Assembly (NCBI RefSeq): GCF_013141825.1
Contig: NZ_RZNH01000007.1
Location: forward strand, 1 to 64,000
Source of the DNA: Marinifilum caeruleilacunae
Lineage (GTDB): Bacteria; Bacteroidota; Bacteroidia; Bacteroidales; Marinifilaceae
DNA: 64,000 nucleotides
Direction: 5' to 3'
Numbering within the stretch: position 1 is the stretch's first letter; each line of letters opens with the position of its first letter. A program made the position numbers and the translations under genes. Shown here one piece after another: positions 48,005 through 57,893 of this stretch. Below the pieces are notes generated by a model. It ran no database searches, was not told the origin of the DNA, and saw nothing but the letters and a program-made list of their open reading frames with translations.

Positions 48005-48949
48005 CTAATTCAATTGAAAATGATAGGTAATGGTTCCTTTCTGGTAGGCTGGAGCACTACTGTCGGAATTAAACTTAGCCTTTAAGGCAGCTTTTCTGGC
48101 CAGTTCGAACAGGGTAGAGTTACTGGTAGTTGAACCTGGCATACCTGGTCGTGCATTAACCACTTTACCATTCTTGTCAACAGTAATTTCTACAACCACT
48201 TTTCCACCTTCTTGCAGCTGGGTTTGAGGCTTGGGTATCGATAAAGAATTTCGTCCCTGTAAATCGTATGAAACCCCTTTACTTCCTAATCCTGTGCCAC
48301 TGTAGTTGTCAGAATCAGGCGAGCCTGTGGGTTCTCCCTGGTTGCCTGTTCCTTTGTTCACACCCTGCGAAGAATTCGAAGATGTTCCTTGTCCAAAAAC
48401 ATTCTTGGCACGATTGTTAATGGCATCGATTTTAGCCTGGCGTTCGGCTTCCTCTCTTTTCTTTCTCTCGATTTCTTCCAATCGCTTTCTTTCGGCCTCG
48501 GCTTCCTGTTGCTTTCTAATCTCTTCCTGTCTTTTCTTTTCGGCTTCTATCTTTGCCAAACGATCTCTTTCTGCCTTTGCCTTCCTGGCTTTTTCATCAG
48601 CTGCTTTTTTCTTTGCAATTTCTTCTGCCGATGGCATTTCAGGAGCATCTTCGGTATCCTGGGTCAGCACTTTTTGCTGTGCCGAACTTGGTTCAGGTTC
48701 CGATTTTGCAGGAGTAGATTTAGGTACAGAAGCAGCTTGTACGGCTGCAATTTTTTTCTGCGATCTTGAAGGTGCCGGATCTCTTCTACCAACACCCTGG
48801 TTCGAATTTCCAAAATTTACAAGAATCCCTTCTTCCTCGGGAAGTGGGAGAGGTGTTCGAAACCCCAGAAAATACAACAATATTATTAATCCAATGTGGA
48901 AAAATAAAGTGCCAGCAAATCCTATTCTTTTATTTTTGGATTCTTCCAT
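48005..48949 (-). CDS. tonB: TonB-family energy transducer
   Basis: Spans the periplasm to pass proton-motive force from ExbB/ExbD to outer-membrane receptors. The 314-residue protein has an N-terminal anchor (FAGTLFFHIGLIILLYFLGF), then a long Lys/Glu/Arg-rich helical segment (residues about 110-185, AKKKAADEKARKAKAERDRL pattern). A Gly/Ser/Asn-rich linker follows, then a short C-terminal TonB domain (VEITVDKNGKVVNARPGMPG and KAALKAKFN). The long charged coil resembles TolA as much as TonB. It ends an exbB-exbD-tonB unit. The role could be TonB- or TolA-like; the exbBD context fits either. Confidence 0.85.
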   Translation of the reverse strand: MEESKNKRIGFAGTLFFHIGLIILLYFLGFRTPLPLPEEEGILVNFGNSNQGVGRRDPAPSRSQKKIAAVQAASVPKSTPAKSEPEPSSAQQKVLTQDTEDAPEMPSAEEIAKKKAADEKARKAKAERDRLAKIEAEKKRQEEIRKQQEAEAERKRLEEIERKKREEAERQAKIDAINNRAKNVFGQGTSSNSSQGVNKGTGNQGEPTGSPDSDNYSGTGLGSKGVSYDLQGRNSLSIPKPQTQLQEGGKVVVEITVDKNGKVVNARPGMPGSTTSNSTLFELARKAALKAKFNSDSSAPAYQKGTITYHFQLN

Positions 48950-48951
48950 AT

Positions 48952-49344
48952 CTATTTTGCGCGTGTAGCCAATATCAATTTGTACTTGTTATCCTTTGCA
49001 ATGTTCATCACTTTCACCACTTGTTCCATCGGTACCGATTTATCTACGTGAAGCGAAATTGTAGGATCATCTTCTCTTGCCAGTTTTCTCTGCAATTTGT
49101 GTTCCAATTGTGAAAAAGGTACAGGCGTAGTCTCGAGATAAAAGTTGAAATTTTTATCGATTGATACTGTTGTAATTGGCTTTGCTGCCGTTTGGTTGCT
49201 ACTTTTTGGCAATAGCAATTTCAGTGCATTCGGACTAATTAAGGTTGATGTTACCATAAAGAAAATCAGCAACAAAAACACAATATCGGTCATGGATGAC
49301 ATACTGAAGGCAGCACTAACTTTATTTCTTGTTTTTAGAGCCAT
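48952..49344 (-). CDS. exbD: ExbD/TolR-family biopolymer transport protein
   Basis: A 130-residue inner-membrane protein with one helix (SMTDIVFLLLIFFMVTSTLI, residues about 17-38) that carries the functional Asp in SMTDIVF, then a periplasmic domain (VSIDKNFNFYLETTPVPFSQ). With ExbB it forms the proton-driven motor. It starts 6 bases after exbB and ends 2 bases before tonB, so the three are one operon. ExbD and TolR cannot be told apart here. Confidence 0.93.
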   Translation of the reverse strand: MALKTRNKVSAAFSMSSMTDIVFLLLIFFMVTSTLISPNALKLLLPKSSNQTAAKPITTVSIDKNFNFYLETTPVPFSQLEHKLQRKLAREDDPTISLHVDKSVPMEQVVKVMNIAKDNKYKLILATRAK

Positions 49345-49350
49345 ATTGTC

Positions 49351-50061
49351 TTATTTGATCGGTTCATTCAACAAATCCATAAACTCAGTAGTGGTAGCTT
49401 CCATATTGAAAACCACTTTCTCAACCTTGGCCACTAAAATATTGTAGGCAAAGTATGCAATAATACCAACTGTAAGACCAGCCACCGTTGTTACCATTGC
49501 CTGGTAAATACCACTCGAAAGAAGACTTACGTCGATATTGTTACCTGCGTTGGACATATCGTAAAACGCCTGAATCATACCCATTACGGTTCCAAGGAAT
49601 CCAATCATTGGAGCTGCTCCGGCTACTGTTGCAAGTGTTGGCAGGTTTTTCTCCAGTTTAGATACTTCCAGGTTCCCAATGTTTTCAATTGCAGCATGAA
49701 CATCATTCAAAGGGCGTCCAATTCTTTTTACACCTTTCGAGATCATGCGAGATACAGGGGTATCGTTGGTTTGACAAAGGGCAAGAGCAGAATCAATTTT
49801 TCCCTCATGGATGTAATCGCGAATACGATTCATAAAGTTTGAATCTTCCTTGGTTGCCTTACGAATGGCAAAATATCGTTCCAGGAAAATGTACATGGCA
49901 ATTACCGAAAGGGCAAAAATCGGAATCATGATCCAACCACCTTTGAAGGCCAAATCAACAAAATTTAATGTCAGTTCTGTAGCCTCGGCTCCCTGTTCTT
50001 CTATAGGTAATTCATTTTGAGCCATTTCCTGTACACCTGCAATAAGCGATAGATAATTCAT
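49351..50061 (-). CDS. exbB: ExbB/TolQ/MotA-family proton channel protein
   Basis: A 236-residue inner-membrane protein with three helices (about 34-54, 145-170, 185-210). Family motifs are LPTLATVAGAAPMIGFLGTV (near 140) and GIYQAMVTTVAGLTVGIIAY (near 185). An N-terminal extra segment of about 30 residues is Glu-rich. The ATG at 50061 is the start; an in-frame TTG two codons earlier is less likely. It leads the exbB-exbD-tonB operon that powers outer-membrane uptake or envelope stability. Confidence 0.93.
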   Translation of the reverse strand: MNYLSLIAGVQEMAQNELPIEEQGAEATELTLNFVDLAFKGGWIMIPIFALSVIAMYIFLERYFAIRKATKEDSNFMNRIRDYIHEGKIDSALALCQTNDTPVSRMISKGVKRIGRPLNDVHAAIENIGNLEVSKLEKNLPTLATVAGAAPMIGFLGTVMGMIQAFYDMSNAGNNIDVSLLSSGIYQAMVTTVAGLTVGIIAYFAYNILVAKVEKVVFNMEATTTEFMDLLNEPIK

Positions 50062-50092
50062 ATACAATTTGTTCTAGTTTGATCTAATACAT

Positions 50093-50128
50093 AAAAAAAC
50101 GAGATATAATACGGAATATTATATCTCG
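50093..50128 (-). terminator. Intrinsic terminator of nhaD
   Basis: CGAGATATAATAC and ATATTATATCTCG arms with loop GGA and seven T on the minus strand, separating nhaD from the exbB operon. Confidence 0.85.
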
Positions 50129-50188
50129 CTAAATTAATATTATTGTTTTTTAATCCCCACAGAAAATATGGGAAATTAAATCTTTATT

Positions 50189-51577
50189 CTAGTGCAATAT
50201 CATTGCTTGTAGGTAATATACTCCTGCACCAGCTAAATAACCAACAAATGCTAAAAGAGTAATCTTCTTCATATACCAGATAAAGTCGATTTTTTCCATA
50301 CCCATTGCAGCAACACCGGCTGCCGAACCAATGATCAACATAGATCCACCTGTACCAGCACAATATGCAAGGAATTCCCAGAATAAACCATCCTGAACGA
50401 AGTTTGCAGCATAACCAACAGCATCCGGACTTTCGATTGGATACATACCCATAGCAGCAGCTACCAATGGTACATTATCAACAATTGACGAAAGCACACC
50501 AATGATCAGGTTAATCACATAGATATCATGTACATTTTTATCCAACCATGAAGCTAAGATATCAAGGTGACCAGCTGATTGTAAACTTGCAACAGCAGAA
50601 AGAATACCTAAGAAGAATAGTACTGTAGGTACATCAACTTTTTTCAATACACCAGTTACATTCAAACGGCTCTTGAATTCGTGTTCTTTGTTTCTGTGCA
50701 TAATTTCTGTAACCACCCACATTACACCTAATCCAAACAACATACCAAGGTATGGAGGCAAGTGTGTTGTAGTTTTAAATACAGGAACAAATAGTAATGA
50801 AGCTACACCTAAACAAAGAATGAATACTCTTTCTTTGTGAGTTGTATATTCCTTGTCTTCGCCTTCAACCATTTTAGGACGTGTAATATTTCCTTTCAGG
50901 TAAGTAGTTACAATGATTAATGGAACAATCATGGTAAACAAACTAGGAATGATTACTCGAGTGATAATGTTGATTGTGGTAACCTGTCCACCAATCCAAA
51001 GCATAATTGTGGTAACATCACCGATTGGAGACCATGCACCACCGGCATTTGCAGCTAATACAACCATCGAAGCAAAGAACCAACGATCTTTCTGATCATC
51101 CATCAGCTTACGAATTAATGCCACAATTACAATTGTAGTTGTAAGGTTATCAAGTGCAGCCGACATGAAGAATGTTAAAACACTAAGTACCCAAAGTAAT
51201 TTTACTTTATTGGTGGTTTTAATCTTATCGGTAATGATTTTAAAACCTTGGTGCTGATCAACAATCTCAACAATAGTCATTGCTCCCAAAAGGAAGAACA
51301 AGATGGTTGAAATTTCAGACAAGTGATGAAGAACTTCATGGTGAGTAATGAAATGCAACATGCCTTCAACATTATCCTGATCTGGATTAAGCGCAACAAA
51401 TTTATTCCAAGCTGTACTTACTCCTGATGTTAGGATATCAACCCCTCCAAATACGTAAATAGTCCAGGTCAACACACCGATTAAAAGTGCTGATGCTGCT
51501 TTGTCAATTTTTAGTGGATGTTCCAGAGCAATTGCTGTATAACCCAGAACAAAAACCACAACCATTAATACAAACAT
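50189..51577 (-). CDS. nhaD: NhaD-type Na+/H+ antiporter
   Basis: Expels Na+ (or Li+) in exchange for H+ across the inner membrane; the NhaD family is common in marine and halophilic bacteria. The 462-residue protein has about 12 helices. Characteristic segments are AIALEHPLKIDKAASALLIG (near 16), ISTILFFLLGAMTIVEIVDQHQGF (near 90, read in two overlapping pieces), FFMSAALDNLTTTIVIVALI (near 136) and VLSSIVDNVPLVAAAMGMYP (near 357). The two Asp-Asn pairs (ALDNLT, IVDNVP) are the likely ion-binding residues. It is monocistronic and supports a saline habitat. Confidence 0.95.
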   Translation of the reverse strand: MFVLMVVVFVLGYTAIALEHPLKIDKAASALLIGVLTWTIYVFGGVDILTSGVSTAWNKFVALNPDQDNVEGMLHFITHHEVLHHLSEISTILFFLLGAMTIVEIVDQHQGFKIITDKIKTTNKVKLLWVLSVLTFFMSAALDNLTTTIVIVALIRKLMDDQKDRWFFASMVVLAANAGGAWSPIGDVTTIMLWIGGQVTTINIITRVIIPSLFTMIVPLIIVTTYLKGNITRPKMVEGEDKEYTTHKERVFILCLGVASLLFVPVFKTTTHLPPYLGMLFGLGVMWVVTEIMHRNKEHEFKSRLNVTGVLKKVDVPTVLFFLGILSAVASLQSAGHLDILASWLDKNVHDIYVINLIIGVLSSIVDNVPLVAAAMGMYPIESPDAVGYAANFVQDGLFWEFLAYCAGTGGSMLIIGSAAGVAAMGMEKIDFIWYMKKITLLAFVGYLAGAGVYYLQAMILH

Positions 51578-51728
51578 AATAATTGATTATTTTAGGTGAT
51601 TTAAATTTTTTAGATACTTAAGCTGCTAATATACTAATATTTGCTTTTCAAAAACGGTTAGCAATTAAAGAAAAAAATCGAGAATATTTAATGCTGCAAA
51701 ACATTGGAGCAGTGAATTTAAAGTGATT

Positions 51729-54700
51729 CTACTCTTCTGTTTTTTCTTTTTCTTCCTTGTCTTTTTTGCCGCTCAGGAAACTTAAGTACTTTTTAAACAG
51801 ACCCGAAAAAGTATTAAAATCTTCCTTGTAAAAAATTCCAATTCCTTGTGTATTTCTCGATTCTTCGTAAACCAAATATTCATTTGATCGGGTAAAGGCT
51901 TTCAGCTGTAATTTCCCTTTTTTATCGAGTTTGATATTCACATCAACATCACCAACAATATCATTTGCTCTTTCCTGGGAATTACTTGTACCAACATTTC
52001 CGTTAATGGTAACTTTATCGTCAAAAACCTGGGTCGATAATGCAAATTGAATCTCATCGCTGGTAAGATTATCTCCCGGACGGTAACTTACACCGATATC
52101 AAAATCGTTACTAATCTGGCTCAACCAATTCGAAAGCTGGTTCGACAGCAATTCACTAGTTGTAACACCTACTGCATAACTCGAATTTTTGTTCTCGAAA
52201 TTTGGATCGGTAGACCTTAGGTATTCTGGTGTGTAAAATCGATTCAAAACCAAAAGTGATAGAATTTGTTTATTTGTTTCATCTTCGGTTGAGAATAAAC
52301 CCTCTAATATACTCTGTGTTTGCTGATCTAAAGTAGGGAATGCAATATTGAATTTGATTACAGGGTTTTCAAGGTTCTGGCTTAGATTCATGTTACACTG
52401 AACCGGAATTTTCCTGCTAATATCAACGTAAGGAGTATTCAATAGCAAATCGTACAGGGTAGTTTTTACATTGTACATGGCATCAATATCAACCGTTGCA
52501 TTGTATGGATCTCCGGCCCATTTAATATTTCCGCCATTGGCAAGGTCGAACTTCTTATTGATTACATTCTGAAGGGTAAATAGATAACTTCCTTTTTGAA
52601 TGGTATAATCGCCAAATATTTTAAATTCTCCTTTGGTATCAATCTCAAGCTTTAGGTTCCCATTCCCTTTGGCTTTTAGAACATCTCCAATCTGGGAGTC
52701 AAAAATAATTTGAATATCTGTTTCAGGAGTAATCTCGAGGTCGCAATTCATGCGAATGCCCGATAAATCGATTTTGTACTCCTCTTCGGCAAAGGCTTGT
52801 TCGGCCCTGTTGGTATTTACAAAAGTGATAAAATTGCTTTCCTGTATGTCACCGCTATTGTTGATGGGAACATAGATTCTTGTGTTTTTATCGGTCTTGG
52901 CTCTAATTTCGATCTCCAAATCGTTTACCGGACCATATAAATGTGTAATTCCTGTAACATAGGCTTCTCCATAGAACAGTTCATTGTCCGATTCTTTGGT
53001 ATCCAGTATGTTAAAATTCAGAGTGTTTACCGAAAGATCCAACTCAAAATTGTTGAACTGATCATGAGCAATTGCACCAAAAAGAACCGCTGTTTGATTG
53101 TTTTTGTCAGTCAGCTTAAAGTTGTCGAATCGTAGCTCGCCAGGCATAATACTGATGCTATCGTTACAATAATAGCTGGTTTTTAAAGCGTCAACCATAA
53201 ATTCTGCTTGCTCGAACTTTAGTTTTCCTTCCGAACGTAAATCATCGGTATGTCCTTGAATATTCAGACTTCCTGAGGCACTTCCCTTAATTTCTGAGAT
53301 GTTATCCTGCAGGTAAGGATTAAGTAGCTCCATTCTCATCTTATCGATGTTAATGTTCATATGTAAGGAATCTGTTTCGGGGAAGTAATCGCCTTTAACA
53401 TCAAGTTCTTTGCGAGATGAGAAATCTGTAAATGAGGAGAAACTTAATTTCTTCTGATATTTATCCCAGTCGCTAATTAAAAAGAGGTTTCCTAAAGTAT
53501 CATTATTCAGAACCAGGTTTTCGATCATTACATTGGAGTTGGATAATCGGTCTCCATAGAAATCAGAAACTTGCACATAACCTTTTACTGTGCCGTTAAC
53601 ACCAATATTTTGCTCTCGGGTAAGATCATTTAAATTTTGCAGACTAATGTTTTGAATTCTGAAGTTTACACTATCATTCGGATTGGAGGAAATTTTACCA
53701 TCCAGACCAAAAAACTGATTTTCTCGAGCAATTTTAAAATTATGAATGGCATAGCTGGTGCTATCAATTACAATGCGCGATTCGGGAATAGACCAAATGC
53801 TATCGGCCATAATAATCGTACTCGGCATTAAGTTGATATCCCATTTTGCATTCCCCGATTCTTTCGATTTTTCAACTTCTCCTTTTGCCGATAAAAATCC
53901 ACTATAGGTTACCTTATCCCAGTTGTTCCAGAGAACATCGAGCTGAACTTTATTTTTTTCGGCTGTCAACTTTTGAGACAAATTGTACAGTCCAAAATTA
54001 TCGGAGAAAATAAATTTATTGGTTCTCCCTTTCAGCGTCAGTTTTTCGCTATCAGTTGTTAAATCAATTTTTAATTCGTCCAATGATTTTCCTTCAACAA
54101 TCAACTTGGGTGTTTCGAAATGCAGATTCAGAATTCTATCTATTGCTGAGATTTCTCCTGCCAGCTTTGTGTTCGGAGCAATACTATAATCGGGATATAA
54201 AACAGAAGTAATTGGTTCTGTTTCTTTTAAGTTTAATTCAAATTTAAATTTATTGGTACTGTCAATTTTTGTGTACTCTTTATCTGGAGCATAGGCTGGC
54301 AAATAGTAATAAGCCAGGTTTGCAATAGACGATACCAATTTACCCACTTCGTAATTCCCTTCTACCTTAAGATCGGAAACATCCGAGTTTAAAATAATTC
54401 GTTTAAAATCTGGTGAGGTAAAAGAGTTAATAGTGAACTTATTCAGTAGGAATTCACCCAAACTGTTTTTGTATTTGGTGTTGTTAATTTCAATAATCCC
54501 GTTGGCATTGTCGAAACCACTACCAGTAAAGTTGGCATTTACCGACAGGCTAAGTTCTGCTTTCTGATCTTTGGTGTTTAGGTGCAGCGGAAATAGTTTA
54601 GCATGCTTCAAGTGCGAACTAAAGTTCATGGTTGGAATTTCTTGCGAAAAATCAACCTTACCGGCAAAATCAAATCCAATGTTCGGGTCTTCCAGCGAAA

Positions 54701-56216
54701 TTTTTCCATCAAATTGCGATTCCGAGAAAAATCCATTCAATGTAAGGTTCTCGTATTCGTAATCGTAAAAATCTACTTTACTGATATTTCCTTTCATAAC
54801 ACCTTGAGTAGTGCTTGGGGAAGTGAAACCACTCACCGAAACATTTAAGGAAATTTCTCCCACTTTTTCCTGCTCAACCAATCCGCCCAGGTTGAAGTTA
54901 TTCGTGCTCAGGTCGCCATTAAAATCGAGTTTGTTGTTGCCCTGGTTGGGTTTGAAAAGTATATCGGTTTTAATATTTCCCAGGTCTGTATCGAAGTTTC
55001 CATAGAACACAAAATCGTTTACAAAACCATTAAATTTTCCTTTGTACTGAATAAGACCCAGGTTGTTAAAATATTCGGGTAGCTTGAAATGCTCTTTAGA
55101 ATAGCCAGGAATATATACCTTCTCGATGTCTGAAATTGTGGTGGTAAGTTCTTTAAAATCGGCTTCGAGATACGAGTCGCGCAAATAGGGCAAACCATTC
55201 ATATAAAATCTGCCTTTCAATGCTGTGTTTTCTCCATATACAATATCGATATCTCTACCTCTTAAATCATAAATCGTACCGTACAACCTACCCGACAAGT
55301 AACCCGTTTCGCGAAAACCTAGCAAGTCTTCGTTAAAATAGGCAAGATCCAGAAAGCTTACACGCGATGATTTCAATAGAAAATTCAACTGCATTTTTTT
55401 GGTAAACTGTGCCCAATATCCCTGATTGGGTTCATAATTGAAATAAAGATGATCTGCAATCAGCTTACTGTGTTCCGAAACAATATTTACATCGGAAAGC
55501 CCCCATTGTCGGCTTGTGAACCAATTGTTTGCTTTAAAATCTTTTAGAACAAAACCCGATTTTTCTTTGCAGCTAAGATGTTGTAAAAAGAAGCCTACCG
55601 AATCGCCGGCAACTTTGATATTGCGGGCCTGTATGTTCAAATCACTAACGTAGATATCGTCATAGTTCATTCCAAAATCCTGAGGAACATAACTCACAGT
55701 TTTGTATCCAAAGCTTGAATTTTCCATATCAACATTGGCTACATTAACATCCCAGGATTTTTGAGTAGAATCTACCTTGCCAGAACCACCTCCATTTGAT
55801 ATAGAATCCAAAAACACCTCGATATTCAAAACTCGTTCTTCATCTTCGTAAAGATTAAAAAATGTATTAGATAGGGTAATTTTGTTTACGTAGAGTTGTT
55901 TTTCGCCAATACTGAAAGAATCAATTTTAGCTTTAAGTTGATCAATATAAATTAAGGTATCTTTCCTGTAATCTTCGATGTATAAACCTTTTAATATAAT
56001 ACTTTTAAAAGGTGAAATGTTTACTCCTTCTATGCTAATGGGAGTGTGCGTTTGCTCGGATAAATAATTGGCAATTTTTCGACTTACGTGAGTTTGGACA
56101 GTGCTACTTAAGAATAGCAAATACATGATGCAGGGAATCATAATGATAACTGCCAGTGTCCAAATTGATATTTTGAAAAATTTTTTAATAATTTTGCCGT
56201 TTTGTGAGTTGCACAA
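51729..56216 (-). CDS. TamB-like translocation/assembly module protein
   Basis: A 1495-residue envelope protein of the TamB/AsmA-like family, which bridges inner and outer membranes and moves lipids or helps insert outer-membrane proteins. It has an N-terminal anchor (ISIWTLAVIIMIPCIMYLLF, residues about 17-36), then ANYLSEQTHTPISIEGVNIS, then a very long beta-helical region. The C-terminal TamB domain includes GDYTIQKGSYLFTLQNVINK (near 1210), TTLYDLLLNTPYVDISRKIP and a final SFRPG-like stretch (DIGVSYRPGDNLTSDEI). The start appears to be TTG (56216), since no ATG precedes the anchor. It diverges from tsaD, as is usual in Bacteroidota. Confidence 0.9.
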   Translation of the reverse strand: MCNSQNGKIIKKFFKISIWTLAVIIMIPCIMYLLFLSSTVQTHVSRKIANYLSEQTHTPISIEGVNISPFKSIILKGLYIEDYRKDTLIYIDQLKAKIDSFSIGEKQLYVNKITLSNTFFNLYEDEERVLNIEVFLDSISNGGGSGKVDSTQKSWDVNVANVDMENSSFGYKTVSYVPQDFGMNYDDIYVSDLNIQARNIKVAGDSVGFFLQHLSCKEKSGFVLKDFKANNWFTSRQWGLSDVNIVSEHSKLIADHLYFNYEPNQGYWAQFTKKMQLNFLLKSSRVSFLDLAYFNEDLLGFRETGYLSGRLYGTIYDLRGRDIDIVYGENTALKGRFYMNGLPYLRDSYLEADFKELTTTISDIEKVYIPGYSKEHFKLPEYFNNLGLIQYKGKFNGFVNDFVFYGNFDTDLGNIKTDILFKPNQGNNKLDFNGDLSTNNFNLGGLVEQEKVGEISLNVSVSGFTSPSTTQGVMKGNISKVDFYDYEYENLTLNGFFSESQFDGKISLEDPNIGFDFAGKVDFSQEIPTMNFSSHLKHAKLFPLHLNTKDQKAELSLSVNANFTGSGFDNANGIIEINNTKYKNSLGEFLLNKFTINSFTSPDFKRIILNSDVSDLKVEGNYEVGKLVSSIANLAYYYLPAYAPDKEYTKIDSTNKFKFELNLKETEPITSVLYPDYSIAPNTKLAGEISAIDRILNLHFETPKLIVEGKSLDELKIDLTTDSEKLTLKGRTNKFIFSDNFGLYNLSQKLTAEKNKVQLDVLWNNWDKVTYSGFLSAKGEVEKSKESGNAKWDINLMPSTIIMADSIWSIPESRIVIDSTSYAIHNFKIARENQFFGLDGKISSNPNDSVNFRIQNISLQNLNDLTREQNIGVNGTVKGYVQVSDFYGDRLSNSNVMIENLVLNNDTLGNLFLISDWDKYQKKLSFSSFTDFSSRKELDVKGDYFPETDSLHMNINIDKMRMELLNPYLQDNISEIKGSASGSLNIQGHTDDLRSEGKLKFEQAEFMVDALKTSYYCNDSISIMPGELRFDNFKLTDKNNQTAVLFGAIAHDQFNNFELDLSVNTLNFNILDTKESDNELFYGEAYVTGITHLYGPVNDLEIEIRAKTDKNTRIYVPINNSGDIQESNFITFVNTNRAEQAFAEEEYKIDLSGIRMNCDLEITPETDIQIIFDSQIGDVLKAKGNGNLKLEIDTKGEFKIFGDYTIQKGSYLFTLQNVINKKFDLANGGNIKWAGDPYNATVDIDAMYNVKTTLYDLLLNTPYVDISRKIPVQCNMNLSQNLENPVIKFNIAFPTLDQQTQSILEGLFSTEDETNKQILSLLVLNRFYTPEYLRSTDPNFENKNSSYAVGVTTSELLSNQLSNWLSQISNDFDIGVSYRPGDNLTSDEIQFALSTQVFDDKVTINGNVGTSNSQERANDIVGDVDVNIKLDKKGKLQLKAFTRSNEYLVYEESRNTQGIGIFYKEDFNTFSGLFKKYLSFLSGKKDKEEKEKTEE

Positions 56217-56332
56217 AATTAGCTAAAAAGAAGAAGAAAGTAACAACGCAAAAGGGCGATTAAAGAGATTTTTGATTTTTTTAACGAATCATACTATAAA
56301 TCTCCATAAAAGCTCGATATAATACGATAAAG

Positions 56333-57355
56333 ATGAGTATAACTATTCTTGGAATTGAATCATCATGTGATGATACTTCCGCATCAATATTAAAAGATGG
56401 AATTATTTATTCCAATATTATTGCGAACCAAACTGTGCACATGGATTATGGTGGGGTAGTACCTGAATTGGCTTCTCGTGCTCATCAACAGAATATCATT
56501 CCTGTTGTGCACCAGGCAATGGATAAAGCAGGTGTAACAGCGGATGAAATTGATGCGGTTGCCTTTACCCGTGGACCTGGATTGTTGGGATCTTTGATGG
56601 TAGGAACTTCATTTGCAAAAGGCTTTGCCATGGCAAAAAATATCCCGTTAATTGAAGTCAACCACTTGCAAGCCCATATTTTGGCTCATTTTATTGATGA
56701 TTTAAAAAACACTTACGATCATCCTGAATTCCCATTTTTGGCATTGCTTGTTTCTGGTGGAAACTCTCAAATTATTGTGGTGAAAGACCACCTGGAGATG
56801 GAGGTAATTGGTGAAACCATTGATGATGCTGCCGGAGAGGCTTTCGACAAATGTGCGAAAGTGATGGGATTGCCTTATCCTGGTGGACCGATTATTGATA
56901 GAAATGCAAAACAAGGAAATCCGCATGCATTTGAGTTTAGCAGACCAAAAATTCAAGGATTGGATTATAGTTTTAGCGGATTAAAAACTTCATTCCTGTA
57001 TTTTATTCGCGATAAGGTAAAAGAGAATCCAAACTTTATTCAGGAAAATATGAACGACCTTTGTGCCTCATTACAATATACCATTGTTGATATTTTAATG
57101 AACAAGGTGAAAAGAGCTGCCAGAGAAACGGGAATTAAGCATGTGGCTATTGCAGGTGGTGTATCGGCCAATTCGGGTTTGCAAAATGCTTTGCACGAAG
57201 CAGCCGAAAAGTTCAACTGGAAAGTTTATGTGCCTCAATTGGGCTACTCGCTGGATAATGCAGCAATGATTGCCATTACAGGCTACTTTAAATATTTAAA
57301 GGAAGAATTTGTTGGTCAGGACACGGCACCTTTTGCCAGAATGACAATAAAATAA
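56333..57355 (+). CDS. tsaD: tRNA N6-adenosine threonylcarbamoyltransferase
   Basis: Transfers threonylcarbamoyl to A37 of ANN-decoding tRNAs, with TsaB and TsaE. The 340-residue ASKHA-fold protein has GIESSCDDTSASIL (residues 7-20), the metal-binding HLQAH (near 111), LLVSGGNSQI (near 136), the Asp/Gly motif DAAGEAFDKCAKVMGLPYPGG (near 164) and GGVSANSGL (near 273). Length and motifs are standard. The t6A made here is the substrate of the TrmO-like protein at 7713. It diverges from the tamB-like gene. Confidence 0.98.
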   Translation: MSITILGIESSCDDTSASILKDGIIYSNIIANQTVHMDYGGVVPELASRAHQQNIIPVVHQAMDKAGVTADEIDAVAFTRGPGLLGSLMVGTSFAKGFAMAKNIPLIEVNHLQAHILAHFIDDLKNTYDHPEFPFLALLVSGGNSQIIVVKDHLEMEVIGETIDDAAGEAFDKCAKVMGLPYPGGPIIDRNAKQGNPHAFEFSRPKIQGLDYSFSGLKTSFLYFIRDKVKENPNFIQENMNDLCASLQYTIVDILMNKVKRAARETGIKHVAIAGGVSANSGLQNALHEAAEKFNWKVYVPQLGYSLDNAAMIAITGYFKYLKEEFVGQDTAPFARMTIK

Positions 57356-57362
57356 AACAATT

Positions 57363-57388
57363 AGGGAAGCACTTAGCTTCCCTTTTTT
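57363..57388 (+). terminator. Intrinsic terminator of tsaD
   Basis: AGGGAAGC, loop ACTTA, GCTTCCCT, T-run; overlaps the stop codon of the converging gene. Confidence 0.85.
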
Positions 57389-57830
57389 ATTCCTCAATGT
57401 TCAGGTAATTCTTGAGTACCAGTATCGACTGATCGTTAAAATGTTCCAGTTTGAGAATTAAATCCTCCTTGTTCTTCAGTTTCAGAATCATTTTATGCTT
57501 ACGGATTCTAATCTCATTGATATCTTTAAGGTACACCTTTAGTTCTTTTGAGTACCACCCGGTTTTATAGGTTAACTTTCTGGAGTTAATTGTAAGATAT
57601 TCTTTTGGGTAAAGAAATTTGCATCCCAGCAAAAGGCCGACAAAATAGAGAGCGACCACCGAAAGTGCAAAAATCAGGTAATTACCGTGGGGAAGGAAAT
57701 TGAAATACCGGTTAAAAACGTAGAGTAAGACTGCAGAAATCAGGAAAGCAATAGCCAAAGCCAGTTGTTTTCCCCTGGCTTCGTTATTATTGATTTTATG
57801 ATCTCGGATATCGAATTCGAACTGGAGCAT
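57387..57830 (-). CDS. Small membrane protein with a PH-like C-terminal domain
   Basis: A 147-residue protein with two membrane helices (about 22-42 and 50-70) followed by a beta-rich cytoplasmic part (KEYLTINSRKLTYKTGWYSK, then IRIRKHKMILKLKNKEDLIL) that looks like a bacterial PH domain. Function unknown. It is 63 bases downstream of the CYTH gene on the same strand. Confidence in the topology is good, in the PH fold moderate. Confidence 0.7.
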   Translation of the reverse strand: MLQFEFDIRDHKINNNEARGKQLALAIAFLISAVLLYVFNRYFNFLPHGNYLIFALSVVALYFVGLLLGCKFLYPKEYLTINSRKLTYKTGWYSKELKVYLKDINEIRIRKHKMILKLKNKEDLILKLEHFNDQSILVLKNYLNIEE

Positions 57831-57893
57831 TGCATGTAAGTTTAGAGTCTCACCCTAAAGTTACTAAATAAGCAACTTTTAGTAAATTAAAAT